Positions 1-9,354 of a DNA stretch of 64,000 bases are shown one piece after another; position 1 is the stretch's first letter; each line of letters starts with the position of its first letter. A program made the position numbers and the translations under genes. Under the pieces are notes generated by a model. The model did not search any database and was not told where the DNA came from. It worked only from the letters and a program-made list of their open reading frames with translations. The stretch comes from Oscillospiraceae bacterium. Lineage in GTDB: Bacteria > Bacillota > Clostridia > Oscillospirales > Oscillospiraceae. The stretch lies in NCBI GenBank assembly GCA_902795195.1, contig CADBKF010000001.1, forward strand, positions 102,112-166,111. The letters run 5' to 3'.

Positions 1-546
1 ATGAGCCTCATGGGCATCGGCCCCAAGGATAAGGACGGCATCGAGCGCTGCATCGACGACGTGAACATTCAGATCGAGTGGCAGGACGGCGTGCAGCACA
101 TGTTCCTCAACGGACAGGACGTCACCGGCGAGATCCGCACGCCGGAAATGTCGATGATGGCCTCCGGCGTCTCGGCGCAAAAGTGTGTGCGCGACTACCT
201 GCTGCAGATGCAGCGGGATCTGGCCAGGACCCAGAACGTCATCATGGACGGCCGCGACATCGGCACGGTCGTGCTACCGAACGCCACGGTCAAGATCTAC
301 CTCACCGCCAGCGCCGAGGTGCGCGCCGAGCGCCGCTTCCTGGAGCTGCAGGGCAAGGGCGAAAAGGTGAAGTTCGAGGACGTGCTCAAGGAGCTGATCG
401 CGCGCGATCAGCAGGATATGAACCGTGCCATCGCGCCCTTGAAGCAGGCAGACGACGCCTTCGTGGTGGACGCCTCTTACAAGAATGTGGACGAGGTCGT
501 CGCCGAGATCAAGGACATCATCGGAAGGAAGGTCGCGGCCCTGTGA
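1..546 (+). CDS. cmk: Cytidylate kinase, 5'-truncated by the window edge
   Basis: Cytidylate kinase transfers phosphate from ATP to CMP or dCMP in pyrimidine salvage in the cytoplasm. The 181 visible residues carry the GRDIGTVV core and the arginine-rich lid around ARDQQDMNR. Family members are about 220 residues and begin with a Gly-rich P-loop, which is missing here, so the gene starts upstream and the ATG at position 1 is probably an internal methionine. The stop codon overlaps the likely GTG start of plsC, and ispH-S1 follows. Cmk next to S1 is a common bacterial arrangement, which supports the call. Confidence 0.93.
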   Translation: MSLMGIGPKDKDGIERCIDDVNIQIEWQDGVQHMFLNGQDVTGEIRTPEMSMMASGVSAQKCVRDYLLQMQRDLARTQNVIMDGRDIGTVVLPNATVKIYLTASAEVRAERRFLELQGKGEKVKFEDVLKELIARDQQDMNRAIAPLKQADDAFVVDASYKNVDEVVAEIKDIIGRKVAAL

Positions 547-1142
547 GATGGATGATGTACTACGGGCTCAAGGTCATCTACTGGCCGGTGCTGTTTGTGA
601 TGAGCCTGCTGCATTTCCCGATCTTCAAGGGCAGGGAGCACCTGCCCGAGGGCGGCGCGCTGCTGTGCGCCAACCACTCGGGCCTGGCAGACCCGGTCTG
701 GGTGGTGCTCTTGATGCGTGACAAGCAGATGCCCTGGTTCATGGCAAAGAAAGAGGTCATGGACGCGCCCGTGCTGGGCCGCTTCCTGTCCTGGTTCGGC
801 GCCTTCCCGGTGGACCGCGACGGCGCGGACATCAACGCCATCAAAAAGTCCCTGGGCTATCTCAAAAACGGGGACAAGCTGCTGATCTTCCCGGAGGGAA
901 CGCGCGTGAAGAAGGGCAAGCAGGTCGAGCCCAAGTCCGGCGCGGTGCTGCTGGCCCACCGGACGGGCGTGCCCATCGTGCCGATCTATCTGACCCCGAA
1001 CCGCAAGCCGTTCCAGCCGATCCGCTGCATCATGGGCGAGCCCTACCACCCGGAATTCAGCTCCCGCAGGCCGTCCAATGAGGAGCTCGAGGCCGAGACG
1101 AAGAAGCTCATGCAGAAGATCTACGATCTGGGTAAGACTTGA
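543..1142 (+). CDS. plsC: 1-acyl-sn-glycerol-3-phosphate acyltransferase
   Basis: Acylates lysophosphatidic acid to phosphatidic acid at the inner face of the membrane in phospholipid synthesis. It shows the family blocks NHSGLADP (H-x4-D catalytic pair) and FPEGTR, after a hydrophobic N-terminus. About 199 residues, normal for the short bacterial form. The GTG at 543 overlaps the cmk stop and lies about 10 nt after GGAAGG. ATG at 552 or 555 would also work and gives a protein beginning MMYYG or MYYG. It sits in one operon with cmk and ispH-S1. Confidence 0.88.
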   Translation: MRWMMYYGLKVIYWPVLFVMSLLHFPIFKGREHLPEGGALLCANHSGLADPVWVVLLMRDKQMPWFMAKKEVMDAPVLGRFLSWFGAFPVDRDGADINAIKKSLGYLKNGDKLLIFPEGTRVKKGKQVEPKSGAVLLAHRTGVPIVPIYLTPNRKPFQPIRCIMGEPYHPEFSSRRPSNEELEAETKKLMQKIYDLGKT

Positions 1143-1153
1143 GAGGAGCTGCC

Positions 1154-3136
1154 ATGGAAATCAGAGTAGCCGAGACCGCGGGCTTCTGCTTCGGGGTCAA
1201 ACGGGCCGTGGAGCTCGTGGAGCAGACGATCCGCGAGGGCAAGCAGGCCGTGACCCTGGGGCCCATCATCCACAACCGCCACGTGGTGCAGCATTTTAAC
1301 GACCTGGGCGTCCGGGAGATCGCCGACGTGGATGCGATCCCGGACGGCAGCACCGTCATCATCCGCTCCCATGGCGTGGGCCGTGCCGTCTACGAGCAGC
1401 TTGCGCAGCGGGGCCTTTCGGTGGTGGACGCCACCTGCCCCTTTGTCAGCCGCATCCACGAGCTGGTGCGAAAAGGGGAGGCCCAGGGCCGCCAGCCCGT
1501 CATCATCGGCACCCGCGCCCACCCCGAGGTGGCGGCGATCGCCGGCTGGTGCCGGCACCCGCTGGTCTTTGAAACGCCGGAGGAGTTAGAAATATATCTC
1601 ACCTCTTCGCCGGAAATCGCCGCGAAACCGCTTTTTTTGGTTTTTCAGACCACGAGTACACAATTTTTACATAAAAAATGTGCTGAAATTTCAAAAAAAG
1701 TGTGTACAAATTGCGAAATCTTTGATACAATATGCAAAGCGACCGAGGATCGTCAGTCCGAAGCCGCAGCGCTTGCCGCTTCCTGCGAGGCAATGGTCGT
1801 CGTCGGGGACCGGACAAGCTCCAACACCGGAAAGCTCGCTGCCATCTGCAGGCAGCACTGTGAACGGGTCTTTCTGGTGGACAACGCGTCGGAGCTCGAT
1901 TTGAGCGAGCTGTCCGGCGCTGCCAGAATCGGCATCACTGCAGGCGCGTCGACACCTGCGTGGATAATAAAGGAGGTCAATCAGACGATGGACGAAATCA
2001 AGGAAATCAAAACTACTGCTGATACTGCTACGGAGGAGAGCTTCGAGGCCATGCTCGACGCCAGTATCAAGACTTTAAATACAGGAGACAGGGTCACAGG
2101 TATCGTTACCTCGATCGGCAACACCGAAGTGCAGGTCGATCTCGGCACCAAGCATGCCGGTTACATCCCCTACGACGAAGTCAGCGCGGATCCCAATGTG
2201 AAGCCTGAGGACGTATTGAAGGTCGGCGACGAGATCAAGGTCTTCGTCGTTCGCGTGAACGATCAGGAAGGCACCGTGCAGCTGAGCAAGAAGAAGATCG
2301 ACGGCGAGAAGGTTTGGGACGAGCTCGAGGAAGCCTGCGAGAACAAGACCCCGATGGAAGCTGTCATCACCGACATCAACAAGGGCGGCCTGGTCGCCAA
2401 TGTCAAGGGCATCCGTGTGTTCGTGCCCGCTTCCGCCTCCGGCGTCGCCCGCGGCGGCAATCTGGAAGTCATGCGCGGCAAGAACGTCCGCCTGCGCATC
2501 ACTGAGGTCAACCGCGGCGCCCGCGGCCGTGTGGTCGGCTCCATCCGCGACGTGCTCAATGAGGAGCGCAAGGCCGCGCAGGAGAAGATCTGGAGCGAGA
2601 TCGAGATCGGCAAGAAGTATCACGGCAAGGTCAAGTCCCTGACCTCCTACGGCGCGTTTGTCGACGTGGGCGGCGTGGACGGCATGGTCCATGTGTCCGA
2701 GCTGAGCTGGAACCGCATCAAGAACCCCGCCGAGGTCGTCAAGGTCGGCGACGAGATCGACGTCTATGTCATCAACTTCGATCCGGAAAAGAAGAAGATC
2801 TCCCTGGGCTACAAGACCGCGGAGATGAACCCCTGGAGCCAGTTCACCGCCAAGTTCAATGTCGGCGACGTGGTCCCCGTCAAGGTGGTCAAGATGATGA
2901 CCTTCGGCGCGTTTGCTGAGATCATCCCCGGTGTGGACGGCCTGATCCACATCTCCCAGATCGCCAACCGCCGCATCAACAAGCCCGAGGACGTGCTGAG
3001 CGTCGGCCAGGAAGTGAACGTCAAGATCATCGGCATCGACGCCGAGAACAAGCGCATCTCCCTGTCCATCCGCGCGGTGGAGGAGCCCACTGTGGAAGAG
3101 CAGGAAGAGGCTCTGGCTGAGGAAGACGCCGAGTAA
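1154..3136 (+). CDS. ispH: Fused IspH (HMBPP reductase) and ribosomal protein S1
   Basis: Residues 1 to about 280 are 4-hydroxy-3-methylbut-2-enyl diphosphate reductase, the last step of the MEP isoprenoid pathway. The three [4Fe-4S] cysteines are seen as C12, C95 and C194. The rest is ribosomal protein S1, with four S1 RNA-binding repeats starting near residues 310, 397, 485 and 570 and an acidic tail. This fusion is known in Clostridia. The start at 1154 follows GAGAGGAG closely. Within the gene lie an AT-rich patch with promoter-like boxes (1703-1731) and an in-frame ATG at 1988 behind AAAGGAGGT, so a free S1 product may also be made. Confidence 0.95.
   Translation: MEIRVAETAGFCFGVKRAVELVEQTIREGKQAVTLGPIIHNRHVVQHFNDLGVREIADVDAIPDGSTVIIRSHGVGRAVYEQLAQRGLSVVDATCPFVSRIHELVRKGEAQGRQPVIIGTRAHPEVAAIAGWCRHPLVFETPEELEIYLTSSPEIAAKPLFLVFQTTSTQFLHKKCAEISKKVCTNCEIFDTICKATEDRQSEAAALAASCEAMVVVGDRTSSNTGKLAAICRQHCERVFLVDNASELDLSELSGAARIGITAGASTPAWIIKEVNQTMDEIKEIKTTADTATEESFEAMLDASIKTLNTGDRVTGIVTSIGNTEVQVDLGTKHAGYIPYDEVSADPNVKPEDVLKVGDEIKVFVVRVNDQEGTVQLSKKKIDGEKVWDELEEACENKTPMEAVITDINKGGLVANVKGIRVFVPASASGVARGGNLEVMRGKNVRLRITEVNRGARGRVVGSIRDVLNEERKAAQEKIWSEIEIGKKYHGKVKSLTSYGAFVDVGGVDGMVHVSELSWNRIKNPAEVVKVGDEIDVYVINFDPEKKKISLGYKTAEMNPWSQFTAKFNVGDVVPVKVVKMMTFGAFAEIIPGVDGLIHISQIANRRINKPEDVLSVGQEVNVKIIGIDAENKRISLSIRAVEEPTVEEQEEALAEEDAE
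1703..1731 (+). promoter_or_regulatory. Possible internal promoter inside the ispH part
   Basis: TGTACA and TACAAT are separated by 17 bp inside an unusually AT-rich stretch (about 1585-1750) of an otherwise GC-rich gene. Transcription from here would start upstream of the S1 coding part. This is inferred from sequence only. Confidence 0.4.
1969..1990 (+). promoter_or_regulatory. Internal ribosome-binding site and start for S1
   Basis: AAAGGAGGT at 1969-1977 is followed 10 nt later by an in-frame ATG at 1988, exactly at the IspH/S1 junction (residue 279). The motif falls in codons for Ile-Lys-Glu-Val, which is common at the IspH C-terminus, so part of the match may be forced by protein sequence. 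Two rare ATA codons precede it. Confidence 0.45.
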
Positions 3137-3146
3137 TCAACAGAAC

Positions 3147-3184
3147 AAAAAACTGCAAGCTCGAATTGAGCTTGCAGTTTTTTT
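3147..3184. terminator. Bidirectional terminator between ispH-S1 and yajC
   Basis: A perfect stem (3151-3162 with 3168-3179, 5-nt loop) flanked by A-run and T-run, placed between convergent genes. Confidence 0.9.
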
Positions 3185-3207
3185 GTTGAACAAAATCGCG
3201 ATGAAGC

Positions 3208-3618
3208 TTACAGGTTCTTCTTGGCAGCCTTTTCTTCCTTGCGGCGCTTGGCCTCGGCCTTGGCTTCTTCCTGCTTTTTCTTCTTGTCGGCCTCGGCGGT
3301 CTCGTTGGTCATGACGGACCACTTCTTGAGCTCCATGCGGACCTGATCCTCGCTGGTCTCGATGACGATGTCGTCGTCTTTGACCGAAACGATGGTGCCC
3401 ATGATGCCGCCGATCGTGGTGATCTTGTCGCCCTTCTTCAGCGCGTTGCGGAGCTCTTCCTGCTCCTTCTTCTTCTTGTTCTCGGGGCGGATCATCATGA
3501 AGTAGAAGACTGCGAACACAGCCACGAGCATGATGAGCATGGAAATCATGCTGCCGCCGCCGGCTTCGGCGCCTTCGGCTGCCGTCGGCATCATCAGAAA
3601 TGTGCGAAATAAGGCCAT
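3208..3618 (-). CDS. yajC: Preprotein translocase subunit YajC
   Basis: Small membrane partner of SecDF in Sec protein export. It has one transmembrane segment near residues 24-42 followed by the conserved MMIRP, a YajC core with the GDKITTIGG motif, and a Lys/Glu/Ala-rich charged tail. About 136 residues. The ATG at 3618 lies 7 nt after GGAGG. It is the last gene of the minus-strand queA-lipoprotein-tgt-yajC run; tgt next to yajC is a widespread order. Confidence 0.93.
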   Translation of the reverse strand: MALFRTFLMMPTAAEGAEAGGGSMISMLIMLVAVFAVFYFMMIRPENKKKKEQEELRNALKKGDKITTIGGIMGTIVSVKDDDIVIETSEDQVRMELKKWSVMTNETAEADKKKKQEEAKAEAKRRKEEKAAKKNL

Positions 3619-3685
3619 TTGGGTACCTCCATTTGTTTTTCTGTTATTATACAATCACAGCCTGCCAAATGCAAGCATGAAATTG

Positions 3686-4816
3686 TTAAATTTTGCGGGC
3701 CAGCTGCTCGGAATACTGCGCCCGGAAGGCGGCGAAGCGGCCCTCGTCCAGCGCCTGGCGGATCTTTGCCATGAGTTGGTTGTAGAAGTAGAGATTGTGC
3801 ATGACCGCCAGGCGCATGGCCAGCATCTCCTCGGCCTTGAACAGGTGGTGGATGTAGGCCCTGGAGTAGCGCCGGCAGACCGGACAGTCGCAGTGCTCGT
3901 CGATCGGCCGCTCGTCGCGCTCGTACTTGGCGTTTTTGAGGTTCCGCGCGCCCTCCCAGGTGAAGAGCTTGGCGTGCCGGGCGTTTCTGGCCGGCATCAC
4001 GCAGTCAAAGAAGTCCACGCCGCGGGCAACGCCCTCGATGATGTTCGTCGGCGTGCCGACGCCCATGAGGTAGCGGGTCTTGTCCTTCGGCATGAAGGGT
4101 TCCACGGCCTCGATGATCTCGTACATGACCTCGGTGGGCTCGCCCACGGCCAGGCCGCCGATGGCGTAGCCGGGAAGGTCGAGGTCCGCGATCTTCTTCA
4201 TGTTGTCGATGCGAAGATCTGCAAACGTGGCGCCCTGGTTGATGCCCCAGAGCATCTGCTGCGGGTTCACGGTGTCGGGCAGCCCGTTCAGCCGGGCGTT
4301 TTCCGCCTTGCAGCGCACCAGCCAGCGGTAGGTGCGTTCGCAGGAGGCCTTGGCATACTCGTAGGTCGCGGGGTTTTCCACGCACTCGTCAAAGGCCATG
4401 CAGATGTCCGAGCCCAGGTTGGACTGGATCTGCATGCTCTCCTCCGGACCCATGAAGATCTTGCGCCCGTCGATGTGGGAGGCAAAATACACGCCCTCTT
4501 CCTTGATCTTCCGCAGGCTTGCCAGCGAAAAGACCTGGAAGCCGCCGGAGTCGGTCAGCATCGGGCCGTCCCAGGTCATAAACTTATGTAAACCACCCAG
4601 GTCGTGCACCAGCCGGTCGCCGGGGCGCAAATGCAGGTGATAGGTGTTCGACAGCTCCACCTGGCAGCCGATCTCCTTGAGATCCTTTGCAGACAGTCCG
4701 CCCTTGATGGCGCCCTGGGTGCCCACGTTCATGAACACCGGCGTCTGCACGGTGCCGTGCGCACAGGTGAATTCGCCGCGGCGGGCGGCGCCTTCGGTTT
4801 TCAGCAGTTTGAACAT
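3686..4816 (-). CDS. tgt: tRNA-guanine(34) transglycosylase
   Basis: Exchanges guanine-34 for preQ1 in Asp, Asn, His and Tyr tRNAs during queuosine synthesis. Visible motifs are DSGGFQVFSL (substrate-site Asp), DCVMPARNAR (nucleophile Asp) and the zinc site CDCPVC followed by a downstream His in IHHLF. At 376 residues the length is normal. The ATG at 4816 follows CGAGGT. It lies downstream of queA in the same direction, and queH lies at 60.0 kb, so several preQ1-to-queuosine steps are in this window. A terminator-like palindrome separates it from the preceding lipoprotein gene. Confidence 0.97.
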   Translation of the reverse strand: MFKLLKTEGAARRGEFTCAHGTVQTPVFMNVGTQGAIKGGLSAKDLKEIGCQVELSNTYHLHLRPGDRLVHDLGGLHKFMTWDGPMLTDSGGFQVFSLASLRKIKEEGVYFASHIDGRKIFMGPEESMQIQSNLGSDICMAFDECVENPATYEYAKASCERTYRWLVRCKAENARLNGLPDTVNPQQMLWGINQGATFADLRIDNMKKIADLDLPGYAIGGLAVGEPTEVMYEIIEAVEPFMPKDKTRYLMGVGTPTNIIEGVARGVDFFDCVMPARNARHAKLFTWEGARNLKNAKYERDERPIDEHCDCPVCRRYSRAYIHHLFKAEEMLAMRLAVMHNLYFYNQLMAKIRQALDEGRFAAFRAQYSEQLARKI

Positions 4817-4835
4817 AACAATACCTCGTTTGACA

Positions 4836-4865
4836 GAAAACGGGAGCCTCCCGGGAGGCTCCCGT
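4836..4865 (-). terminator. 26-bp perfect palindrome with T-run, upstream of tgt
   Basis: Positions 4840-4865 form a perfect palindrome of the GGGAGCC/GGCTCCC type, followed on the minus strand by TTTT. It lies between the lipoprotein stop and tgt, so it may be an attenuator or partial terminator within the operon. Confidence 0.7.
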
Positions 4866-4880
4866 CAGCATGGGCTCGGA

Positions 4881-5297
4881 TCAACCTTCGCCTTCGTAGA
4901 CATAACCCTCATAGGTCTCCGTGCTCGAGCCGTCAGCGCTGGTCACGGTCAGGATGGCCGTTTCGCCGTCGGCCGAGAGGGCCAGCTTGTCGCCGATGGC
5001 CAGGGGCACATTGTAGACATCATAGTTCATGTTGTTTTCATCCACAACGCCGATGTCATACTCGGCGCCGTCTCCGGCGAAGCGCTCAAAGTCGATGTGG
5101 ATGGAGGAACCGGGGCTGAGGCGGGCATAGTTCACAGGATCGGCCCATTCCTCCTCTGTGACAGGGCTGATATAGAGGCTGTGAACCACGGTCGGCAGGT
5201 CGTTTTGAAAAACGACGTCTTCAGAGGGCTTCGACGAACAGGCGCACAGCGCCAAGAGCAGGACTGCAGCCAGCAGCAGGGCAATTCGCTGTTTCAT
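4881..5297 (-). CDS. Small lipoprotein of unknown function
   Basis: A 138-residue protein with a lipoprotein signal peptide: MKQR, a hydrophobic run, and the lipobox LCAC with the cysteine near residue 20. The mature part is acidic, predicted mostly beta, and matches no family I recognise. The ATG at 5297 is preceded by GGAAAGGAG at good spacing; a longer in-frame reading upstream lacks this. It lies between queA and tgt on the same strand, but nothing in it suggests a role in tRNA modification. Outer-surface anchoring is inferred from the lipobox. Confidence 0.8.
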   Translation of the reverse strand: MKQRIALLLAAVLLLALCACSSKPSEDVVFQNDLPTVVHSLYISPVTEEEWADPVNYARLSPGSSIHIDFERFAGDGAEYDIGVVDENNMNYDVYNVPLAIGDKLALSADGETAILTVTSADGSSTETYEGYVYEGEG

Positions 5298-5376
5298 AGG
5301 ACGAGCTCCTTTCCTTCGTGATGGTATGTTCATCATATCGCGCATTTGCCGTTTTGTCAAGCCAAAGCCCGGTTTT

Positions 5377-6420
5377 TCATCGGCCAGCGGCAGTTTCCGG
5401 AAGGATCAGCATCGCGTCTCCGAAGGAGAAGAAGCGGTAGCGCTCCTTGACGGCGATCTCGTAGGCGTGCATGGTGTTTTCATAGCCTGCAAACGCGGAG
5501 ACCAGCATGATGAGCGTGCTCTCCGGCAGGTGGAAGTTGGTGATCAGCCCGTCCATCGCCCGGAAGCGGTAGCCGGGGTAGATGAAGATCTCGGTCCAGG
5601 CGGACTTTTCCTCAAAATGGCCGTTCTCATCGGCCAGAGATTCCAGCGTCCGGCAGGAGGTGGTGCCCACGCAGATGATCCGGCCGCCGGCGGAGCGCGT
5701 GTCGTTGAGCAGCTTTGCGGTGGGCGCGTCGAGCATACAGAACTCCGCGTGCATGTGGTGGTCGGTGATCTCCTCGGCCTTGACCGGGCGGAAGGTGCCG
5801 AGGCCCACGTGCAGCGTCACATAGGCGATGGAAACGCCCTTGTCGGCGATCTTCTGCAGCAGCTCCTGCGTGAAGTGCAGGCCGGCAGTGGGCGCCGCTG
5901 CAGAGCCGTTGATCTTGGAATAGACGGTCTGATAGCGCTCCTGGTCCTGCAGCTCCTCTTTGATATAGGGCGGCAGCGGCATTTTGCCCAGCTGCTCGAG
6001 CAGCTCGAGGAAGATGCCCTTGTAGTGGAACTGCACGAGCTTGTTGCCGTCCTCTTTGGCGCCTACCACCGTGGCGGTGAGCAGGCCCTCGCCGAAGCTG
6101 AGCTCGGCTCCGACCGGCGTCTTTCTGCCGGGCTTGGTCAGGCACTCCCACACGCCGTCGCCCTTGTCCTGCAGCAGCAGGACCTCCACCGCGCCGCCGG
6201 TGGCGCGCCTGCCCAGCAGCCTTGCCGGCAGAACGCGGGAGTTGTTCAGTACCAGGCAGTCGCCGGGCTGCAGATAGTCGATGACGTCGTAAAAATGCCG
6301 GTGCTCGAGCGCGCCGTCTTCCTTGTGCATCACCAGCAGCCTGGACCCGTCGCGCCGCTGCAGCGGCGTCTGGGCGATCAGCTCCTCGGGCAGGTCGTAG
6401 TAGAAATCATGTGTTTTCAT
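5377..6420 (-). CDS. queA: S-adenosylmethionine:tRNA ribosyltransferase-isomerase
   Basis: Transfers and isomerises the ribosyl part of SAM onto preQ1-34 tRNA, giving epoxyqueuosine. The family signatures are clear: an N-terminal [12 protein letters not shown], the central [18 protein letters not shown], and [14 protein letters not shown] near the C-terminus. 347 residues. The ATG at 6420 follows GGAGG by 8 nt. First gene of the queA-lipoprotein-tgt-yajC run. Confidence 0.97.
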   Translation of the reverse strand: MKTHDFYYDLPEELIAQTPLQRRDGSRLLVMHKEDGALEHRHFYDVIDYLQPGDCLVLNNSRVLPARLLGRRATGGAVEVLLLQDKGDGVWECLTKPGRKTPVGAELSFGEGLLTATVVGAKEDGNKLVQFHYKGIFLELLEQLGKMPLPPYIKEELQDQERYQTVYSKINGSAAAPTAGLHFTQELLQKIADKGVSIAYVTLHVGLGTFRPVKAEEITDHHMHAEFCMLDAPTAKLLNDTRSAGGRIICVGTTSCRTLESLADENGHFEEKSAWTEIFIYPGYRFRAMDGLITNFHLPESTLIMLVSAFAGYENTMHAYEIAVKERYRFFSFGDAMLILPETAAGR

Positions 6421-6457
6421 CCGGTTCCTCCGTTTCGTTTTGCGGGGGGGATTGTAA

Positions 6458-7786
6458 TTACTTCGCTGCAGCGTGAGCTTTGGCAACGTTCTGCCCGCCG
6501 CGCTTGCGGTAGTGCTTGGGCTCCTCCTGCTTGGGGTTGAGGGCCTTGTCGGGGATCTCGCCGGCCTTGGTCAGGGCGATCTTTGTGAGCATCGGGCCGA
6601 CCAGCTCATAGATCAGCACCGAAAACAGCGTGATGGAGCGGATGATTGCGCCCTCGCTGCCGAGATCGGCTGCCACGGTCTGGGACATGCCCAGGGCCAC
6701 ACCGGCCTGGGGCAGCAGGGTGATGCCGAGCCATTTCTGGATCGTGGGCTCACATTTCATCATTCGGGTGCTGATGGCCGCGCCGCCGATCTTGCCGGCG
6801 GAACGGAAGAGAATGTAGACGATGCCGGCCAGCACAACGGCGAAGCTGTTGAAGACCGAAAGGTCCAGCTCCGCGCCGGAGAGCACGAAGAAGAGCACGA
6901 ACAGCGGGGCGGTCCAGCGCTCGGTCTTGCCCATGAGCTCCTCGGAGCTCTGGCAGATGTTGCAGAACACGGTGCCCAGCATCATGCAGACCAGAAGGGG
7001 CGAGAACCCGAACTCCACGCCGCCGCCCAGCGCGAACGACAGCTTGGAGAGCGACACCGCCAGCACCACAAAGGTGATGGCCACGCTCAGCCGCTTGCTG
7101 CGGGAGTGGAACAGCTTTTCGATTTCGGTGTAGACAAAGCCCAGCAGGGTGCCCAGCAGCAGGGAGGCCAGCACCTCGAGCAGGGGATTGACCAGCACGC
7201 TCACCAGGCTCACGCCGCTGCCGCCGGAGAGGCTCTTGGCGATGCCGAAGCTGACGGAGAACACAATGAGGCCCACCGCGTCGTCAAGCGCGACGATCGG
7301 GAGCAGTATGTCAACCAAAGGGCCGCTGGCCTTGTACTGGTTGACGACCATCAGGGTCGCAGCCGGCGCGGTGGCGGTGGCGATGGCGCCCAGCGTGATG
7401 GCCACGGGCACCGTGATGACCTCAGGCATCAGAAGGTGGAGGATCAGCAGGCCGACGTCCACCAGAATCGTGGCGCACAGGGCCTGGAAGACCGCGACCA
7501 CCGCCGCCTGGCGGCCGATCGCCTTGAGCTGGGAGACCCGGAACTCGTTGCCGATGGCAAAGGCGATAAAGCCCAGGGAGACGTCGGAGATCGGATCCAT
7601 CACGTCCACCGCGGCAAGGCTCGTAAAGCCGAGCCCGTTGATGCCCAGGCGGCCGAGCACAAAGGGACCGATCAAAAGGCCTGCGATCAGATAGCCCGTG
7701 ACGGCCGGCAGCTTCAGCGGCTTGACCACGCGGGACATCATGAGGCCTGCAAACAATGCAACTGCGATCGATAGCAGCATTTCCAT
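6458..7786 (-). CDS. Cation:proton antiporter (CPA2-type)
   Basis: A 442-residue membrane protein with about 12 hydrophobic segments and a short basic tail. It has the Na/H-exchanger family layout: [11 protein letters not shown] in the second helix and the paired aspartates in VALDDAVGL that define electrogenic CPA2 exchangers. The substrate (Na+, K+ or other) cannot be read from sequence. The ATG at 7786 was chosen because upstream in-frame sequence is non-coding in character and a promoter lies at 7830-7857. It ends 38 bp before queA and may be cotranscribed with it. Confidence 0.88.
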   Translation of the reverse strand: MEMLLSIAVALFAGLMMSRVVKPLKLPAVTGYLIAGLLIGPFVLGRLGINGLGFTSLAAVDVMDPISDVSLGFIAFAIGNEFRVSQLKAIGRQAAVVAVFQALCATILVDVGLLILHLLMPEVITVPVAITLGAIATATAPAATLMVVNQYKASGPLVDILLPIVALDDAVGLIVFSVSFGIAKSLSGGSGVSLVSVLVNPLLEVLASLLLGTLLGFVYTEIEKLFHSRSKRLSVAITFVVLAVSLSKLSFALGGGVEFGFSPLLVCMMLGTVFCNICQSSEELMGKTERWTAPLFVLFFVLSGAELDLSVFNSFAVVLAGIVYILFRSAGKIGGAAISTRMMKCEPTIQKWLGITLLPQAGVALGMSQTVAADLGSEGAIIRSITLFSVLIYELVGPMLTKIALTKAGEIPDKALNPKQEEPKHYRKRGGQNVAKAHAAAK

Positions 7787-7829
7787 GGATAAGACTTCTT
7801 TCTGTTTTGATTTTTTAGTGCAAATACGT

Positions 7830-7857
7830 ATTATAGCGCCGGATTCGGAAAAAGCAA
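7830..7857 (-). promoter_or_regulatory. Promoter of the antiporter gene
   Basis: On the minus strand, TTGCTT and TATAAT are spaced 16 bp apart, about 45 bp upstream of the antiporter start. The rest of 7787-8038 shows no other feature except the ribosome-binding site of the divergent gene. Confidence 0.65.
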
Positions 7858-8038
7858 GCCCAAATTGCGTTTTCCGGATTTCTTTTTTGAGGAAAAGCAG
7901 AACCATGCGCAGTATTTTTCGACTTCCTGCGGAACCTTTTCGCGCCGGATGCGTCTAAATACCAAGCACAGGGGGAAGTATGCCCATTTGGAGAAAAACC
8001 AGGGGGCGGAAAAGAATTGCAATTCAGGAGGCATTTAC

Positions 8039-9328
8039 ATGAAACGTTTGCATATTTTGGCAGGACTTTTGGCGATTGCGGTGCTGTTTTCAGCCTGCAT
8101 GGCAGGGCCGACGACGAACGACCCGGCAAATACGACGCCGGAGACGGCAGCCGTGCCGGAGCTGGAGATCCCAGCGGAGACCACCGAAGCACCCGCCCGG
8201 CAGACCACCGAAGTACCTGCGGAGGCGACCGCCGAGCCGACCGAAGCGGAGACCGCGCCGGAGACCACAGCGCATGTGCCGCAGGACGGCGACGAGTCAA
8301 GCGCATTTTCCGGTATTTTTTCCGGCTGCGACGAGACGATCTACGGCGTGCTCTACAACGCGCCGTTCACCAACGGTGAGCCCGCGCCCACAGAGGTCTG
8401 GAACCGGGGCGAGTATGACCAGCTCGTGCTGATCCCGCGCTATGTGGGAACGACGGTGCGGGCCTATGAAATGGAGCTGGATGAAAACTGGCAGCCGGTG
8501 GCAAAGCAGGCACCCGTTTATACGACGGTTTCTCAGGACGGCTGCGTGATCGGTGCGAGCCTGCAGCGTCCGGAGGGCGCGCCGGCCTGGTATGTCGAGA
8601 TGGAGCTGCCGGACGGCCGCTCTGCGGGCATGGCGCTGAGCTACAACGGCCGCTACGGCACGGCGCGCTATGAATTTCTGACCGATCCGTACGCCTCATC
8701 TCTGGTCCAGACGCCCTCTGTCATGGACGATTGGGCGCCGTCCATAGAGCGCTTCGGCAGCGACGTGGTCTGGGCCTATTGGCGCGCTGCGACGCGGATG
8801 GGCCTTGATCCCTGGGAGGCAACATCAGAGTTCTTCACCGAGCTCACCGAGATCGGTGATGGCGCGGCCTTCACCCTGCGGGAGGACCAGGACATGGAAA
8901 ACGGCGTGTATCACTTTGACGCAGCCCGCTTCCACACGGCCTACTACACCGAGAAGGGCACCCTGGGCGAGGCGGTCCGGGCGCAGTACAATCTCTATTC
9001 GTCCGTGGGCAACCGCTTCGGCATCCTGGGGCCGGACGACCCCTACCGGAACGACCCGCTGGTCTATCAGCTCAAGGGCCTGACGATCTACAATCCTTCC
9101 CTGGCGGCCGCCACGGTGCGCATCCGGCTGGATCACGAGGATGTGGGCACCTTCGACCTCAGTGCCGGCGATTTCTGCACGCTGATCCCGTTGGATCTGC
9201 CGGAGTTCGAGGCCTCGCGGCCGGTGTCCGTGGATGTGGAGGTGCTGGAAACCTACTACGGTACGCCCGAGGAGGCGATCATCCAGGTCTGGCCCGGCAT
9301 CGGCAGCAACATCAGCGGGGCGCTGTAA
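8039..9328 (+). CDS. Lipoprotein with Pro/Thr/Glu linker, unknown function
   Basis: 429 residues. A lipoprotein signal peptide ends in FSAC (Cys about residue 20), followed by a low-complexity linker rich in Thr, Glu, Pro and Ala to about residue 85. A globular domain of about 340 residues with many aromatic and acidic residues follows; I do not recognise its family. The ATG at 8039 follows CAGGAGGC by 6 nt. It is likely anchored outside the cell by lipid with the linker acting as a stalk. Its neighbours, a divergent antiporter and a downstream HAD phosphatase, do not suggest a role. Confidence 0.8.
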   Translation: MKRLHILAGLLAIAVLFSACMAGPTTNDPANTTPETAAVPELEIPAETTEAPARQTTEVPAEATAEPTEAETAPETTAHVPQDGDESSAFSGIFSGCDETIYGVLYNAPFTNGEPAPTEVWNRGEYDQLVLIPRYVGTTVRAYEMELDENWQPVAKQAPVYTTVSQDGCVIGASLQRPEGAPAWYVEMELPDGRSAGMALSYNGRYGTARYEFLTDPYASSLVQTPSVMDDWAPSIERFGSDVVWAYWRAATRMGLDPWEATSEFFTELTEIGDGAAFTLREDQDMENGVYHFDAARFHTAYYTEKGTLGEAVRAQYNLYSSVGNRFGILGPDDPYRNDPLVYQLKGLTIYNPSLAAATVRIRLDHEDVGTFDLSAGDFCTLIPLDLPEFEASRPVSVDVEVLETYYGTPEEAIIQVWPGIGSNISGAL

Positions 9329-9354
9329 TCATTATAATGTAAGGAGCCGAGACG

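Noticed and set aside
1585..1750. AT-rich patch in ispH considered as an insertion
   Set aside because: The reading frame and IspH motifs, including the third cluster cysteine, continue without a break through it.
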